Assembly: GCA_017302455.1 (NCBI GenBank)
Contig: JAFLDO010000004.1
Coordinates: 62,001 to 126,000 of the forward strand
From: Accumulibacter sp.
GTDB taxonomy: Bacteria > Pseudomonadota > Gammaproteobacteria > Burkholderiales > Rhodocyclaceae
Direction: 5' to 3'
DNA length: 64,000 bases
The translations under genes were made by a program, and so were the position numbers. Below, piece by piece: positions 29,366 through 39,384 of this stretch (the stretch's first letter is position 1; every line of letters begins with the position of its first letter). The notes below the pieces were generated by a model that saw only the letters and a list, made by a program, of their open reading frames with translations, searched no databases and was not told where the DNA came from.

Positions 29366-29395
29366 ATTCTAGCTAAAGGGGTCTCGCGCTGCCAA
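29366..29395 (-). promoter_or_regulatory. promoter for the rubredoxin gene
   Basis: On the minus strand TTGGCA (29395-29390, 5 of 6), an 18-bp spacer and TAGAAT (29371-29366, 5 of 6) precede the rubredoxin gene by about 45 bases. A second TAGAAT on the plus strand (29342-29347) forms an inverted pair with it and could serve thiD, but has no matching -35. Confidence 0.45.
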
Positions 29396-29454
29396 GACAT
29401 TCTTTTCCCAGCCAAGTGCTTTGCTGACCACGCTCCGCCTTCATCTCCGCCTTT

Positions 29455-30303
29455 ATGACTCCCCCATTTGCCGCGCCGTGCCGGCCCCTTGTTCTCACCT
29501 TCGCCGGCAGCGATCCGTCGGGAGGAGCGGGACTGCAGGCAGACCTGATGGCCATCTCGTCGATCGGCTGCCATCCGCTCTCGGTGACGACCGCGCTCAC
29601 GGTGCAGGATACCGTCGGCGTCGTCGGCATCATGCCGGTTGAGTCGGAATGGGTGGAGGATCAGGCTCGGGCACTGCTCGAGGACATGCCGGTGGCCGCC
29701 TTCAAGATCGGCCTCTTGGGCAGTATCGACAACGTTGTGGTGATCGCCGGGATTCTCGCCGACTACCCGGGCATACCCCTGGTCCTTGACCCCGTTTTGG
29801 CGTCCGGACGTGGCGACGAACTGGCCGACAAGGAAATGATTGCCGGCCTGCGGGACCTGCTGCTGCCATTGACGACGATTCTGACGCCGAACACCTTCGA
29901 GGTCCGACGATTGTCGGCGGCGGATGACGACGATCAGGCAGGCGACCCGAGCCTGGGCGAGTGCGCGCAGCGACTGCTGCTCCTTGGCTGCGAGTACGTG
30001 TTGGTGACCGGCACGCACGCCAATACTGCGCGGGTGGTCAACAGCCTGTATGGGCAGCCGGGAGGCCTGCTGCGCAGCGACACCTGGGATCGGCTGCCCG
30101 GCAGCTACCATGGTTCGGGTTGTACGCTGGCTTCGGCCCTGGCCGCCCATCTGGCGCGGGGATGGTCGGTGGACGAATCCGTCTGCGCGGCGCAGGAGTA
30201 CACGTGGCAGTCGCTGGCCGCCGGCTTTCGGCCGGGAATGGGTCAGTACATTCCCGATCGTTTTTTTCAGTGGCGCCACTACGATGGTACTCCGGATGGC
30301 TGA
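29455..30303 (+). CDS. thiD: hydroxymethylpyrimidine/phosphomethylpyrimidine kinase
   Basis: This 282-residue ribokinase-fold enzyme phosphorylates HMP and HMP-P for thiamine synthesis. The substrate loop [15 protein letters not shown] and the anion-hole/catalytic [14 protein letters not shown] are intact. I found no TPP riboswitch in the 133-base upstream gap. Its stop overlaps thiE by eight bases. Confidence 0.94.
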   Translation: MTPPFAAPCRPLVLTFAGSDPSGGAGLQADLMAISSIGCHPLSVTTALTVQDTVGVVGIMPVESEWVEDQARALLEDMPVAAFKIGLLGSIDNVVVIAGILADYPGIPLVLDPVLASGRGDELADKEMIAGLRDLLLPLTTILTPNTFEVRRLSAADDDDQAGDPSLGECAQRLLLLGCEYVLVTGTHANTARVVNSLYGQPGGLLRSDTWDRLPGSYHGSGCTLASALAAHLARGWSVDESVCAAQEYTWQSLAAGFRPGMGQYIPDRFFQWRHYDGTPDG

Positions 30304-30940
30304 GCCGGCGAGCCACGGCTTGCGCGGTCTGTATGCGATCACCCCGGGAGGCGTGGCGCCGTCTGCTCTGTTGGCGCGGGTCGGAGCGGCATTGGCGGGA
30401 GGAGCTCGCCTGGTCCAGTATCGCGACAAGGACGCGGACGCGGTGCAGCGCGGCGAACTGGCACGCGCTCTGCGCAGTCTCTGCAAGCGGTTCGATGCGT
30501 TGTTGCTGATCAATGACGATCTCGCGCTGGCGCTCGCCGTCAATGCCGACGGCGTGCATCTCGGAGCCACCGACGGTGACCTGCGGGCGGCGCGCCAGAC
30601 GCTGGGTCCTGGCCGCCTGCTTGGCGCCTCGTGCTATGCCGACTTCGAGCAAGCGCACGCAGCGGTGTCGGCGGGCGCGGACTACGTTGCTTTCGGAGCC
30701 GTCTACCCCTCCTTGACCAAGCCTCAAGCCGTTCGCGCGCCACTTTCGCTGTTCCGCCGCTGCCGAGCCGAACTGCGCGTACCGGCGTGCGCCATCGGCG
30801 GCATCACTTTGGACAACGCCCTGCCGCTGCTGGCCGCGGGTGCCGACCTGCTGGCAGTCATCACGGACCTTTTCGAGGCGGCCGACATTGCGTCGCGTGC
30901 CGCGGCCTATCAACGACTCTGCAAGGAAGCCTCCGCGTGA
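30296..30940 (+). CDS. thiE: thiamine-phosphate synthase
   Basis: This 214-residue TIM-barrel enzyme joins HMP-PP and thiazole phosphate. Motifs include [18 protein letters not shown], the diphosphate loop [11 protein letters not shown] and [11 protein letters not shown]. The ATG at 30296 overlaps thiD, and the stop overlaps the hemL start (GTGA). Confidence 0.93.
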   Translation: MAEPASHGLRGLYAITPGGVAPSALLARVGAALAGGARLVQYRDKDADAVQRGELARALRSLCKRFDALLLINDDLALALAVNADGVHLGATDGDLRAARQTLGPGRLLGASCYADFEQAHAAVSAGADYVAFGAVYPSLTKPQAVRAPLSLFRRCRAELRVPACAIGGITLDNALPLLAAGADLLAVITDLFEAADIASRAAAYQRLCKEASA

Positions 30941-32217
30941 TCTCCCGCAATCAGCAGCTTTTCGAACGCGCCCAACAGCGCATTCCGGGTGGCGTCAACT
31001 CACCGGTACGAGCCTTTCGTTCGGTCGGTGGGACACCACGCTTCTTCGTGACCGGTTCGGGTGCGCGCGTCACCGACGCAGATGGCACGAGCTACATCGA
31101 TTACGTCGGCTCCTGGGGGCCTCTGATTCTTGGCCACGCCCATCCGGCGGTGGTCGCCGCCGTCTGCGATGCGGCAGCCCATGGGCTTTCCTTTGGCGCG
31201 CCCACCGAAAGTGAGGTGGAGATGGCCGAGTTGCTTTGCGACTTGCTGCCGTCGCTGGAACTGGTTCGCCTGGTGAGTTCCGGAACCGAAGCGACGATGA
31301 GTGCCATTCGGCTGGCGCGTGGATTCACCGGGCGCGACCTGCTGGTCAAGTTCGAAGGCTGTTATCACGGCCACTCGGACAGTCTGCTCGTGAAAGCCGG
31401 CTCGGGAATGCTCACTTTCGGCAATCCGAGTTCCGGGGGGGTGCCCGCCGATGTCGCGCGGCATACGCTGGTGCTCGATTACAACGATGCCGACGGACTC
31501 GCCGCAGCGTTTGCCGAGCATGGCGCGCGGATCGCTGCCGTGATCGTCGAAGTGGTGGCCGGCAACATGAACCTCATCGCGCCGCGGCCCGCGTTCCTCC
31601 AGGAGATGCGCGACCTGTGCAGCCGGCATGGTTCAGTCCTGATCTTCGATGAGGTGATGACCGGTTTCCGGGTCGGCGACAAAGGCGCGCAAGGCCTCTA
31701 CGGCGTCACGCCGGATCTGACGACGCTCGGCAAGGTGATCGGCGGTGGCATGCCGGTGGGCGCCTTTGGCGGCCGGCGAGAGATCATGGCCAGGATTGCG
31801 CCGCTGGGCCCGGTGTATCAGGCGGGGACGCTGTCCGGTAATCCGGTGGCGGTGGCTGCCGGGTTGGCGACGCTGAAGCTGCTGCAGATGCCCGGCTTCC
31901 ACGAAAGCCTGGCGCGGCGTACCCGTCAACTCTGCGACGGACTGCTGGCCGCCGCTGCCAAACACGGGGTGGTATTCTCGGCGCAGTCGATAGGCGGCAT
32001 GTTCGGGCTGTATTTCCGCTCACAGTGCCCGCAGACCTACGCTCAGGTCATGGAGTGCGACACGGACGCCTTCAACCGGTTTTTCCACGGCATGCTCGAT
32101 GCCGGTCACTACTTTGCTCCGTCGGCCTTCGAAGCCGGCTTCGTTTCGGCAGCCCATGGCGAGGCTGACATCGCCAGCACCATTGCCGCTGCCGATGCCG
32201 TTTTCCGGGCCTGGTGA
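30937..32217 (+). CDS. hemL: glutamate-1-semialdehyde 2,1-aminomutase
   Basis: This 426-residue PLP enzyme makes 5-aminolevulinate in the C5 haem pathway. The PLP lysine is in [37 protein letters not shown] and GTLSGNPVA are also present. The GTG start at 30937 overlaps the thiE stop and gives the standard N-terminus [18 protein letters not shown]. Confidence 0.96.
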   Translation: MISRNQQLFERAQQRIPGGVNSPVRAFRSVGGTPRFFVTGSGARVTDADGTSYIDYVGSWGPLILGHAHPAVVAAVCDAAAHGLSFGAPTESEVEMAELLCDLLPSLELVRLVSSGTEATMSAIRLARGFTGRDLLVKFEGCYHGHSDSLLVKAGSGMLTFGNPSSGGVPADVARHTLVLDYNDADGLAAAFAEHGARIAAVIVEVVAGNMNLIAPRPAFLQEMRDLCSRHGSVLIFDEVMTGFRVGDKGAQGLYGVTPDLTTLGKVIGGGMPVGAFGGRREIMARIAPLGPVYQAGTLSGNPVAVAAGLATLKLLQMPGFHESLARRTRQLCDGLLAAAAKHGVVFSAQSIGGMFGLYFRSQCPQTYAQVMECDTDAFNRFFHGMLDAGHYFAPSAFEAGFVSAAHGEADIASTIAAADAVFRAW

Positions 32218-32274
32218 CGCGCGCTCCGGTTTGCCTGCTGCTGCTGGGGGACTTCACGGCACCTCCGCCGCAGG

Positions 32275-33657
32275 TCAAAGCGCGCCGCCGTGGCTCCGGC
32301 TGCGCGTCTTGCGATTCGAGAAGAACCGCAGACCGGCATAGGTAAGTCCGCCGACCGCGACCATGGCGGCGACAAAACCAGAGTAGGCGATCGGCCAGGG
32401 GATGCCCTGGGTCATCATCGAGAACTCGGACATGCCGCCCATGCCGGCCAGCACATTGATCGGCATGAAAACGACGCTGAGGATGGTCAGGCGTTTGATG
32501 TCCTTGTTCTGGTTGATGTTGATCGCGCTGTCGGTGGCGTCCATCAGGAAGTTGATCTTGTTGAACAGGAAGGCGGTGTGCCCGTCCAGCGATTCGATGT
32601 CGCGCAGGATCTCGCGCACGTCGTTGTGCTGCAGGTCGGACAGCACCTTGCCGCGGAGCAGGAAGGACAGCGCCCGCCGGGTGTCGAGAACGCTGCGGCG
32701 GGTGCGGCCATTGAGGTCTTCGGCTTCGGCGATGGCCGCGAGGATCTCTGCCGCCTCGCTGTCGCTGATACGCGAGCGCAACACTTGCGTGCCGACCTTC
32801 TCCAGTCCCGCATAGACGTCCTCGAGCGCATTCGCCGAGTATTCCACGTCGGCTGCATACAGGTCGAGGAGAACGTCCTTGCCGTCCGTGACGTAGCCAG
32901 GCCGGGTGCGCGCGCGTGCGCGCTGCAGGCGAAACACCGGCAGTTCCTCGCTGCGCACCGTAAACAAGACCTCGTTGTGCAGAATCAGGGCCACCGGGAC
33001 GTTGCGCGATTCCTCTCGCGTGTCGAGCAGGAAGTCGGAGTGCAGATGAACCTCGCCGTCGTCTTCGACATAGAAGCGAGCGCTCGCTTCCAGGTCGGTC
33101 AGGCCGCCCGGATCGGGTATCTCTACGTCATACATGCTGCCGATCCAGCCGCGGATTTTTTTCGTTGGCGCAATCAGGTCCACCCAGATCGGGCTGACGC
33201 CCTTCAGATCGTCGGGGCTGGTGACCGCGATCTGACGCAGTCGGCCATCGCGGAGTTCGAAGGCGGTAATGGACGTCTTTTCGTTGCGGTAGTGGCTGTC
33301 ATCGATCAACTCCTCGAGAACCTCGTCGGGAAGCAGTGCCAGGATCGGGTCGGCGCCTTCCTTGACCTCATCCCACACCACGAGGCGCTCATTGGAATCG
33401 AGCGCCTCGATGATGTAGGCAACCTCCCTCGCCGGCATCAGCTTGAGCTTCTGCCGAAGCTCCTTGCGATACTGGTGCTGGATCTCGACGCTGGCCTCAT
33501 CGAGGTTGGGCGTCCCCTGCTCACGCACGAGTGGTGCCACGAGTTCTTCCACCCGCTTCTGTAGCGAGAGCAGCGAACGAACCTCGCTGAGGTGGACGTC
33601 GGCAATGCCCTGTTGGAGCGCTTCCGGGGTGGTGAATCGCTTGTTTTCTTCGCCCAT
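32275..33657 (-). CDS. CorA-family divalent cation transporter-like protein
   Basis: This 460-residue protein has a long cytoplasmic N-terminal domain and two C-terminal membrane helices. The hallmark GMN at the pore mouth appears altered: the sequence reads INVLAGMGGMSEFSMM, aligning GMS or GMG where GMN is expected. It is also longer than typical CorA (about 316-370). The cytoplasmic part fits the funnel and stalk of CorA/ZntB proteins (SLDGHTAFLFNKINFLMDA before the helices). Ion choice cannot be predicted. It converges on hemL. Confidence 0.78.
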   Translation of the reverse strand: MGEENKRFTTPEALQQGIADVHLSEVRSLLSLQKRVEELVAPLVREQGTPNLDEASVEIQHQYRKELRQKLKLMPAREVAYIIEALDSNERLVVWDEVKEGADPILALLPDEVLEELIDDSHYRNEKTSITAFELRDGRLRQIAVTSPDDLKGVSPIWVDLIAPTKKIRGWIGSMYDVEIPDPGGLTDLEASARFYVEDDGEVHLHSDFLLDTREESRNVPVALILHNEVLFTVRSEELPVFRLQRARARTRPGYVTDGKDVLLDLYAADVEYSANALEDVYAGLEKVGTQVLRSRISDSEAAEILAAIAEAEDLNGRTRRSVLDTRRALSFLLRGKVLSDLQHNDVREILRDIESLDGHTAFLFNKINFLMDATDSAININQNKDIKRLTILSVVFMPINVLAGMGGMSEFSMMTQGIPWPIAYSGFVAAMVAVGGLTYAGLRFFSNRKTRSRSHGGAL

Positions 33658-34004
33658 GGCACTAACCCCTGTTGACGATCTGAATCCTCGAAGGGCTGGA
33701 TTGTACTCCGCGTGAAGGGCGAAACCTACCGTTTCGAGGCCATTTGCGCCGTTCGCGAGGAGTTCGGGCGTTTCCTGGAAGCAACTTCCATTTAACGCGT
33801 GCGCTGTCGCCTGCGCGGGCAACGCCGGTACGCGCTGGTCTTTCCGGTCGGTCGGACGAGGGCATCCCGGATGGCGCGAGCCGCTGGCCGCAAGCCAGCT
33901 TTCGCGGCCGCCGATCTGTGAGAAGATGCTCGTCTGATCGAGTGGTCGTCAGAAACGGATCGCGGGTAGCCGGCCTTGCTGCCGGCAGGCAAGGAGTGCA
34001 TGAG
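33658..34004. other. 347-base divergent intergenic region between the CorA-like and beta-helix genes
   Basis: It must hold the promoters of both divergent genes, but no well-spaced -35/-10 pair stands out. The only clear structure is a 7-bp hairpin (33974-33980 with 33988-33994) whose right arm overlaps the AAGGAG ribosome-binding site of the beta-helix gene. Confidence 0.5.
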
Positions 34005-35342
34005 ATGAGCTACGGAGCGCTTGCCGTGGCAGCCCTGGCGCTGGGTTTTCTGGTTACCGATGTGCTGGCGGACCGATTGCCACCGGCACCCACCGAACTG
34101 GGCAGCGTTCGTCGCAACGAACAAGGCAAGCTGGAAGCGGTCACGGTGCCGCCGGACAGTCCGTCAGCGTCGGGAGGAGCAACGCCAGGCTCTGCCCTGT
34201 CCAGGGAGCGGGGGCTGGGCAAGGCGCCGGAGAAGGGATCCGCGACTGCTGCCACCGCTACGACGATCGTCGTCGGTCCCCTGGAACGGATCCGGAGCAT
34301 CAAGGAAGCGGCGCGGATCGCCCGCGATGGCGACACCATCGAGATCCTGTCTGGCGAGTACCGACAGCAGGCCGTGGTCTGGTCACAAAACCGACTGACG
34401 ATCAGGGGAATCGGCAGGCGACCGGTGCTCATCGCCGACGGTGACAGCGCGGAAGGCAAGGCGATGTGGGTGGTGCGCAACGCCGACATGCTGATCGAGA
34501 ACATCGAGTTTCGCGGTGTCCGCGTCCCGGATGGCAACGGTGCCGGAATCCGTTTCGAAAAGGGGCATCTGAAAGTCCTTCGTTGCGCGTTCTTCGACAA
34601 CGAAATGGGCATTCTCACCGGCGGCAATACCGAGTCGGTGCTCGAGGTCGAGGACAGCGAGTTCGGCGATGCGCCGCGGCACGCCGGCGGCTTGCATCAC
34701 CTTCTCTATGTCGGCACGATCGCTCGCCTGAGCGTCAGCGGCAGCCGGTTGCAGCAGGGCTTTCGCGGTCACCTGATCAAGTCGCGCGCGCGCGCGAGTT
34801 CGATCGTGTACAACCTGCTGGTCGACGGTGTCGGTGGCAGCGCCTCCTATGAACTCGAGTTCCCGAACGGGGGCCTGGCGTGGGTGGTCGGTAACATCAT
34901 CGGCCAGAGCCCAACGACCGACAATCGCGACCTCATCTCATACGGCGCCGAAGGCCAGCGCTGGCCCGACAATGCCCTCTATCTGGCGCACAACACGCTC
35001 GTCGACGACAGGCTGGGGGGGCGCTTCCTGCGGGTCTGGAACGACCGGATGCCGGCAGGGACCGAGGTCTGGGCCATCAACAATCTTCTTGTCGGTCACG
35101 CCGAGTTCTCGCCGCAGGCTCCCGGTCGCTACGCCGGCAATCAGCAGGTCGACCGGTCGGCACTGGTCGATGCGGACGGCCTCGATTTCCGCCTGCCCGG
35201 CAACTCGCCGCTGCGCGGCAAGGCGATGGCGCCCGGGTCTGTACGTGAGCGTAGTCTGACGCCGGCTGCCGAGTTCAGACTTCCCGCCGGCACCCGCCCG
35301 CTGGTTGTCGGCAAGCCGCTGTCGGCGGGGGCGCTGCAGTGA
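34005..35342 (+). CDS. right-handed parallel beta-helix repeat protein, secreted
   Basis: This 445-residue protein has an N-terminal signal peptide (hydrophobic AALALGFLVTDVLA) and a low-complexity linker. From about residue 90 it shows the parallel beta-helix pattern (IKEAARIARDGDTIEILSG, LTIRGIGRRPVLIADG, IENIEFRGV), as in pectate-lyase-like proteins. No lyase catalytic motif is recognisable, so substrate and activity are unknown. The ATG at 34005 follows AAGGAG. The gene contains a (CG)7 tract near 34785. Confidence 0.78.
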   Translation: MSYGALAVAALALGFLVTDVLADRLPPAPTELGSVRRNEQGKLEAVTVPPDSPSASGGATPGSALSRERGLGKAPEKGSATAATATTIVVGPLERIRSIKEAARIARDGDTIEILSGEYRQQAVVWSQNRLTIRGIGRRPVLIADGDSAEGKAMWVVRNADMLIENIEFRGVRVPDGNGAGIRFEKGHLKVLRCAFFDNEMGILTGGNTESVLEVEDSEFGDAPRHAGGLHHLLYVGTIARLSVSGSRLQQGFRGHLIKSRARASSIVYNLLVDGVGGSASYELEFPNGGLAWVVGNIIGQSPTTDNRDLISYGAEGQRWPDNALYLAHNTLVDDRLGGRFLRVWNDRMPAGTEVWAINNLLVGHAEFSPQAPGRYAGNQQVDRSALVDADGLDFRLPGNSPLRGKAMAPGSVRERSLTPAAEFRLPAGTRPLVVGKPLSAGALQ

Positions 35343-35411
35343 CCCGGGGACGTTCGCTGTCGCGGCTGCCCAGCCGCTGCCGGCCAAACTCCAGGCGATC
35401 GTTGGCGGACG

Positions 35412-37178
35412 CTAGCCGAGGCGCGCGAGCAGGCTCAGGAACTCTTCGGCACTCTGGAAGCCGACGACGCGTACGCCCTTGATCTCGTTGCCACCGGCAT
35501 CGAAGAAGATGATTCCAGGCGGACCGTAGAGGCCGAAACGCTGCAACAGCGATCGGTCTGCATCCGAGTTGGCGGTGACGTCGGCCTGCAGCAGCGTCCA
35601 GCCCGCCAGTCTGGCCCGCACGCGCGGATCGGCGAAGGTGAATCGCTCCATTTCCTTGCACGACACGCACCAGTCCGCATAGAAATCCAGCAGCACCGGT
35701 TTGCCCGCCGTCCTGATCATGCTCTCGAGATCGCTCAGAGAACGCACGCGCGTGAACGCCAGCGGCCGGTTTTCGCTGCTCGCCGCAGTGCCGCGCAGCA
35801 CCGACAGCGGCTGCAAGGGGTCGCGAGAACCCGCCAGCGTGCCGACCAGCATCGCCGCCCCGAAGAGCAGCATGACGATGCCGATGCCCTTCCAGAAACG
35901 CTGCCAACCCCTGGCATGTGGCGGTAGCGGGTCGAGTGCGTGCAGGTAGATCGCCGGAACAATCAGCAGCAGCCCCCAGGCCAGCATCTGCGCCACCACG
36001 GGAATCACCGGTGAAACCAGCCATACGGCGGTGGCCAGCAGGATCACGCCAAAGGCCTTCTTGACCGCTTCCATCCACGCGCCGGAGCGCGGCAGCAGCG
36101 TGCCGGCGGACAGGCCGACGGCGAGCAGGGGTGCGCCCATGCCGAGCGCCATCGAGAACAGCGCCGTGCCGCCGAGTATCGCGTCTCCGGTCTGGCCGAT
36201 GTAGAGCAGTGCCCCGGCCAGCGGCGCGGCGACGCAGGGGCCAACGATCACCGCCGAGAGCGCACCCATCGCCGCCACGCCGGGTAGCGAGCCACCCTTC
36301 AGGTGGCCGGCTTGCTCCGATACCCGGCTCTGCAGGAAGGTTGGCAGTTGCAGTTCGTAGAAGCCGAACATCGACAGCGACAGGGCCACGAAAACCGCCG
36401 CCAGGATGCCCAGAACCCATGGATTCTGCAGCGTTGCGGCGAGCAGTGTGCCGGTCAGAGCCGCACTGACCCCGGCTGCGGCGTAGGTGACGGCCATGCC
36501 CAGGACATAGGCCAGCGACAGCAGGAAACCGCGCAGATGCGAGACGCCATGACCGTCGCGGCCAGCACCGACGATGATGCTCGAGAGAATCGGGATCATC
36601 GGAAAGACACAGGGCGTCAGCGACAGGAGCAGCCCGAAACCGAAGAAGCTGCCGACGAGCAGCCAGAAACCGCTGCTGCCGAAGAGTTGCGCGATCCGCC
36701 CCGATTCGTCGGTAGTCGTGGCCGGGGCAGGGCTGGAGGGCGCGGCCACCGCCTCTGTCGGGTCCGGGAGTTGCAGCGTCAGCTTTTGCTGCTGCGGCGG
36801 ATAGCAGACGCCGGCGTCGGCGCAACCCTGCGATGTGACTTTCAGCGTCAAAGGCAGGGGTCCCGAACTGTTGCGCTCGACGGGCAGACGAATGCTGACC
36901 GAGTGGTAGTAGACCTCGACCTTGCCGAAGGTCTCGTCGCTTTTCTCCTTGCCCGGCGGCAACAGCGGCGTGCCGAGTTGCACCGTCGCCGGCTCGGCCG
37001 CGAAACGGAACTTGTCACGGTACAGATAGTAGCCCTTGGCGATCTCGAAACGCACCTCGATGCTCTGCCCGTCAATGGCGTGCGCCGTCGGCCGGAAGGC
37101 GACTGCCGGGTCGAGGAACTCTTCGCCGTGCACCAGGGTGGTCAGCAGGAGGAGGACGGTGAATAGCCAGCGGGTCAT
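35412..37178 (-). CDS. dsbD: thiol:disulfide interchange protein DsbD
   Basis: This 588-residue inner-membrane protein moves reducing power from cytoplasmic thioredoxin to the periplasm. A cleavable signal peptide (MTRWLFTVLLLLTTLVHG) is followed by the periplasmic alpha domain with Cys pair region QGCADAGVCYPP. The eight-helix beta domain carries LTPCVFPMIP and GPCVAAPLAG. The C-terminal thioredoxin-like domain has active site CVSC at 504-507. All three cysteine pairs are present. cutA lies 18 bases upstream. Confidence 0.95.
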   Translation of the reverse strand: MTRWLFTVLLLLTTLVHGEEFLDPAVAFRPTAHAIDGQSIEVRFEIAKGYYLYRDKFRFAAEPATVQLGTPLLPPGKEKSDETFGKVEVYYHSVSIRLPVERNSSGPLPLTLKVTSQGCADAGVCYPPQQQKLTLQLPDPTEAVAAPSSPAPATTTDESGRIAQLFGSSGFWLLVGSFFGFGLLLSLTPCVFPMIPILSSIIVGAGRDGHGVSHLRGFLLSLAYVLGMAVTYAAAGVSAALTGTLLAATLQNPWVLGILAAVFVALSLSMFGFYELQLPTFLQSRVSEQAGHLKGGSLPGVAAMGALSAVIVGPCVAAPLAGALLYIGQTGDAILGGTALFSMALGMGAPLLAVGLSAGTLLPRSGAWMEAVKKAFGVILLATAVWLVSPVIPVVAQMLAWGLLLIVPAIYLHALDPLPPHARGWQRFWKGIGIVMLLFGAAMLVGTLAGSRDPLQPLSVLRGTAASSENRPLAFTRVRSLSDLESMIRTAGKPVLLDFYADWCVSCKEMERFTFADPRVRARLAGWTLLQADVTANSDADRSLLQRFGLYGPPGIIFFDAGGNEIKGVRVVGFQSAEEFLSLLARLG

Positions 37179-37196
37179 GAGTCGAGGCGGCGCGGG

Positions 37197-37529
37197 TCAA
37201 CCGGTGCTGCGGGTTTCGCTGGCGACCCAGGCGAGATAATCGGGCAAGCCGCCGACGATCGGCAAGGCAATCAGTTCCGGGAGATCGTAGGGGTGGCGGC
37301 TCCGGATTGCCGCTTCGAGGTCGGCATAGCGCTCGCTGGTGGTCTTGATCAGCAGGGGAATCTCTTCGGCGGTCTCGACCACCCCCTGCCAGCGATAGAG
37401 CGAGTGGCATGGCGCCATGATGCTGACGCAGGCCGCCAGACGCGCTTCGACGAGTTCCGTCGCCAGCGCTTCGGCGGTCGGTCGGTTGGGCAGGTTGGTC
37501 AGCACAAGGAGGGCGGTCACGGGGCGCAT
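37197..37529 (-). CDS. cutA: divalent-cation tolerance protein CutA
   Basis: This 110-residue trimeric ferredoxin-like protein has conserved RLAACVSIMAPCHSLYRWQG, EIPLLIKTTSERY and HPYDLPELIALPI. The ATG at 37529 follows GGAGGAG. The cutA-dsbD pair is common in proteobacteria. The copper-tolerance role of CutA is historical and its real function is unclear. Confidence 0.93.
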   Translation of the reverse strand: MRPVTALLVLTNLPNRPTAEALATELVEARLAACVSIMAPCHSLYRWQGVVETAEEIPLLIKTTSERYADLEAAIRSRHPYDLPELIALPIVGGLPDYLAWVASETRSTG

Positions 37530-37641
37530 TCTACTCCTCCCTGCCGCCAGCGAGCGACGACCACAGCGATCGTTGGCGGTCCGGCTGGCGTCGTCGAGGT
37601 TGAGCGCGTGGCGCCGGGGCAGGCACGCCACGCCGGAGGCA

Positions 37642-38427
37642 TCAGGCGAGTAGTCGCCTTCGCGTCAGGGCGACGGCGATGCAGAAGGAGACGCCCGCCA
37701 TGATGGTCAGCGCGGCCAGATGCAAGCCGATGGCGTCCGGCACCTGACCGAGCAGCAGCGGGCGGGCGAGCTGGATGGCGTGCGCCAGCGGCAGCCAGAA
37801 CGCGGCGGCTTGCAGTGCCGCCGGCAACTGTTCCGTCGGAAAGAAGACGCCGGAAACCAGCAGCATCGGCGTGATGAACAGCGTGAAGTAGTACATGAAG
37901 AAGTCGTACGAAGGGGCCAGTGCGCAGACGATCAGGCCGAGCGCGGCAAAAGCGAGACCGGTCAGGAAAACGACCGGCACGATCCACGCGGCCAGTGGCC
38001 AGGAGGCCAGTCCTAGGCAGCCGACGACCAGCAGGATCGCTCCTCCCGCCAGCAGGCTCTTGCTCGCCGCCCAGACCAGCTCGCCGGTCACGACATGATC
38101 GAGCGACAGCGGCGTGTTGAGGATCGCCTCCCAGGTCTTCTGCACATGCATGCGCGAGAAGGCCGAGTAGAGGGCTTCGAAGGTCGCCGCGTTCATGGTG
38201 CTGGCAACGATGATGCCGGCAGCCAGAAAGCGCACGTAGTCCACGCCCTGCACCGCCGGCAGCATGCCGCCGAGACCGTAGCCCAGGCCGAACATGTAGA
38301 TCAGTGGGTCGGCGAGATTACCCAGGATCGAGGGGATGGCGAGTTTGCGCCAGACCAGGAAGTTACGGCGCCACACCGGCAGCCAGTGCATGCCGGGGCG
38401 GGGCAGGGCCAGGAGGTTTCTGCGCAT
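37642..38427 (-). CDS. ABC-2 type exporter permease (NodJ-like)
   Basis: This 261-residue protein has six hydrophobic segments. Its conserved ABC-2 features (FLVWRKLAIPSILGNLADPLIY, then TPMLLVSGVFFPTEQLP) match the NodJ/DrrB exporter group. It is the membrane partner of the ATPase encoded 3 bases upstream. NodJ exports lipochitin oligosaccharides in rhizobia; outside rhizobia the substrate is unknown. Confidence 0.88.
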   Translation of the reverse strand: MRRNLLALPRPGMHWLPVWRRNFLVWRKLAIPSILGNLADPLIYMFGLGYGLGGMLPAVQGVDYVRFLAAGIIVASTMNAATFEALYSAFSRMHVQKTWEAILNTPLSLDHVVTGELVWAASKSLLAGGAILLVVGCLGLASWPLAAWIVPVVFLTGLAFAALGLIVCALAPSYDFFMYYFTLFITPMLLVSGVFFPTEQLPAALQAAAFWLPLAHAIQLARPLLLGQVPDAIGLHLAALTIMAGVSFCIAVALTRRRLLA

Positions 38428-38430
38428 GTC

Positions 38431-39384
38431 TCAGTCCCTGAGGTCGCGACCGGTGAGCTTGAGGAAAACGTCTTCGAGGCTGGCGGCGCGATGGACGAAG
38501 CGCAGCGCCGTTTCGCCGGCTAGCACGGCGAGTAGTGGCGCGGCGTCGCGGCAGTAGAAGAAGGCCGTGTCGCCGGCCATCTCCATGCGCTCGCCAAGCT
38601 GCTCGTGAGTCTGGGCCCAGTTCGCGACGGCTTCGCCGAAGACTTCAACTACCTGCGGTTCGATGTGGCGCCTGATCAGCTCGCGCGGCGCTCCCTCGGC
38701 GATCAGACGGCCGTGGTCGAGAATCGCCAGGCGGTCGCACAGGCGCTCGGCTTCGTCCATGAAGTGCGTCGTCAGGATCAGGGTCTTGCCAAGGGCGATC
38801 AGGCGCTTCAGCCGGTCCCAGATCAAGTGGCGTGCCTGCGGGTCGAGGCCGGTCGTCGGTTCGTCGAGAAAGACGATGTCCGGGTCGTTGACCAGGGCGC
38901 GAGCCAGCGTCAGGCGCCTCTTCATGCCGCCGGAGAGCGACTGGATCGGCGCATGTTCCTTGCCGGTGAGTCCGGCGAAATCGAGCAGTTCGGGGATGCG
39001 GGCGCGCATCGCCGCTTCGCCGATGCCGAAGTAACGACCATAGACGGTCAGGTTCTCATGGGCAGTGAAATCCGGGTCGAGGTTGTCGAACTGGGGAACG
39101 ACGCCGACGCGGGCGCGTGCCGCACCCGCGTCGGCCGGAACGGCCCGCCCGGCGAGGCGGATCGTGCCGCTATCGGGGATCGTCAGTCCCAGGCAGCAGC
39201 GCAGCGTCGTCGTCTTGCCGGCACCGTTCGGGCCGAGGAGCCCGAAACACGTGCCTGTGGGAACCGCGAAGTCGATGCCGGCGACCACCGCCTGGCCAGC
39301 GTAGGACTTGCCCAAGGCGACGACCTCGAGTGCCGGGCCGCCGCCAGCGGGGTTGAGCGCGTGGTTCGCGATCAGTGCCGCCAT
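38431..39384 (-). CDS. ABC exporter ATP-binding protein (NodI/DrrA-like)
   Basis: This 317-residue ABC ATPase has Walker A GPNGAGKTT, signature SLSGGMKRRLTLARAL, Walker B DIVFLDEPTTGLD and a C-terminal extension typical of the DrrA/NodI group. The ATG at 39384 overlaps the 3' end of the upstream hydrolase gene by 13 bases. It works with the NodJ-like permease downstream. Confidence 0.92.
   Translation of the reverse strand: MAALIANHALNPAGGGPALEVVALGKSYAGQAVVAGIDFAVPTGTCFGLLGPNGAGKTTTLRCCLGLTIPDSGTIRLAGRAVPADAGAARARVGVVPQFDNLDPDFTAHENLTVYGRYFGIGEAAMRARIPELLDFAGLTGKEHAPIQSLSGGMKRRLTLARALVNDPDIVFLDEPTTGLDPQARHLIWDRLKRLIALGKTLILTTHFMDEAERLCDRLAILDHGRLIAEGAPRELIRRHIEPQVVEVFGEAVANWAQTHEQLGERMEMAGDTAFFYCRDAAPLLAVLAGETALRFVHRAASLEDVFLKLTGRDLRD

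Noticed and set aside
29322..29454. Possible TPP riboswitch before thiD
   Set aside because: Neither the CUGAGA nor the ACC-CUGAU-type conserved elements are present in the 133-base leader region.
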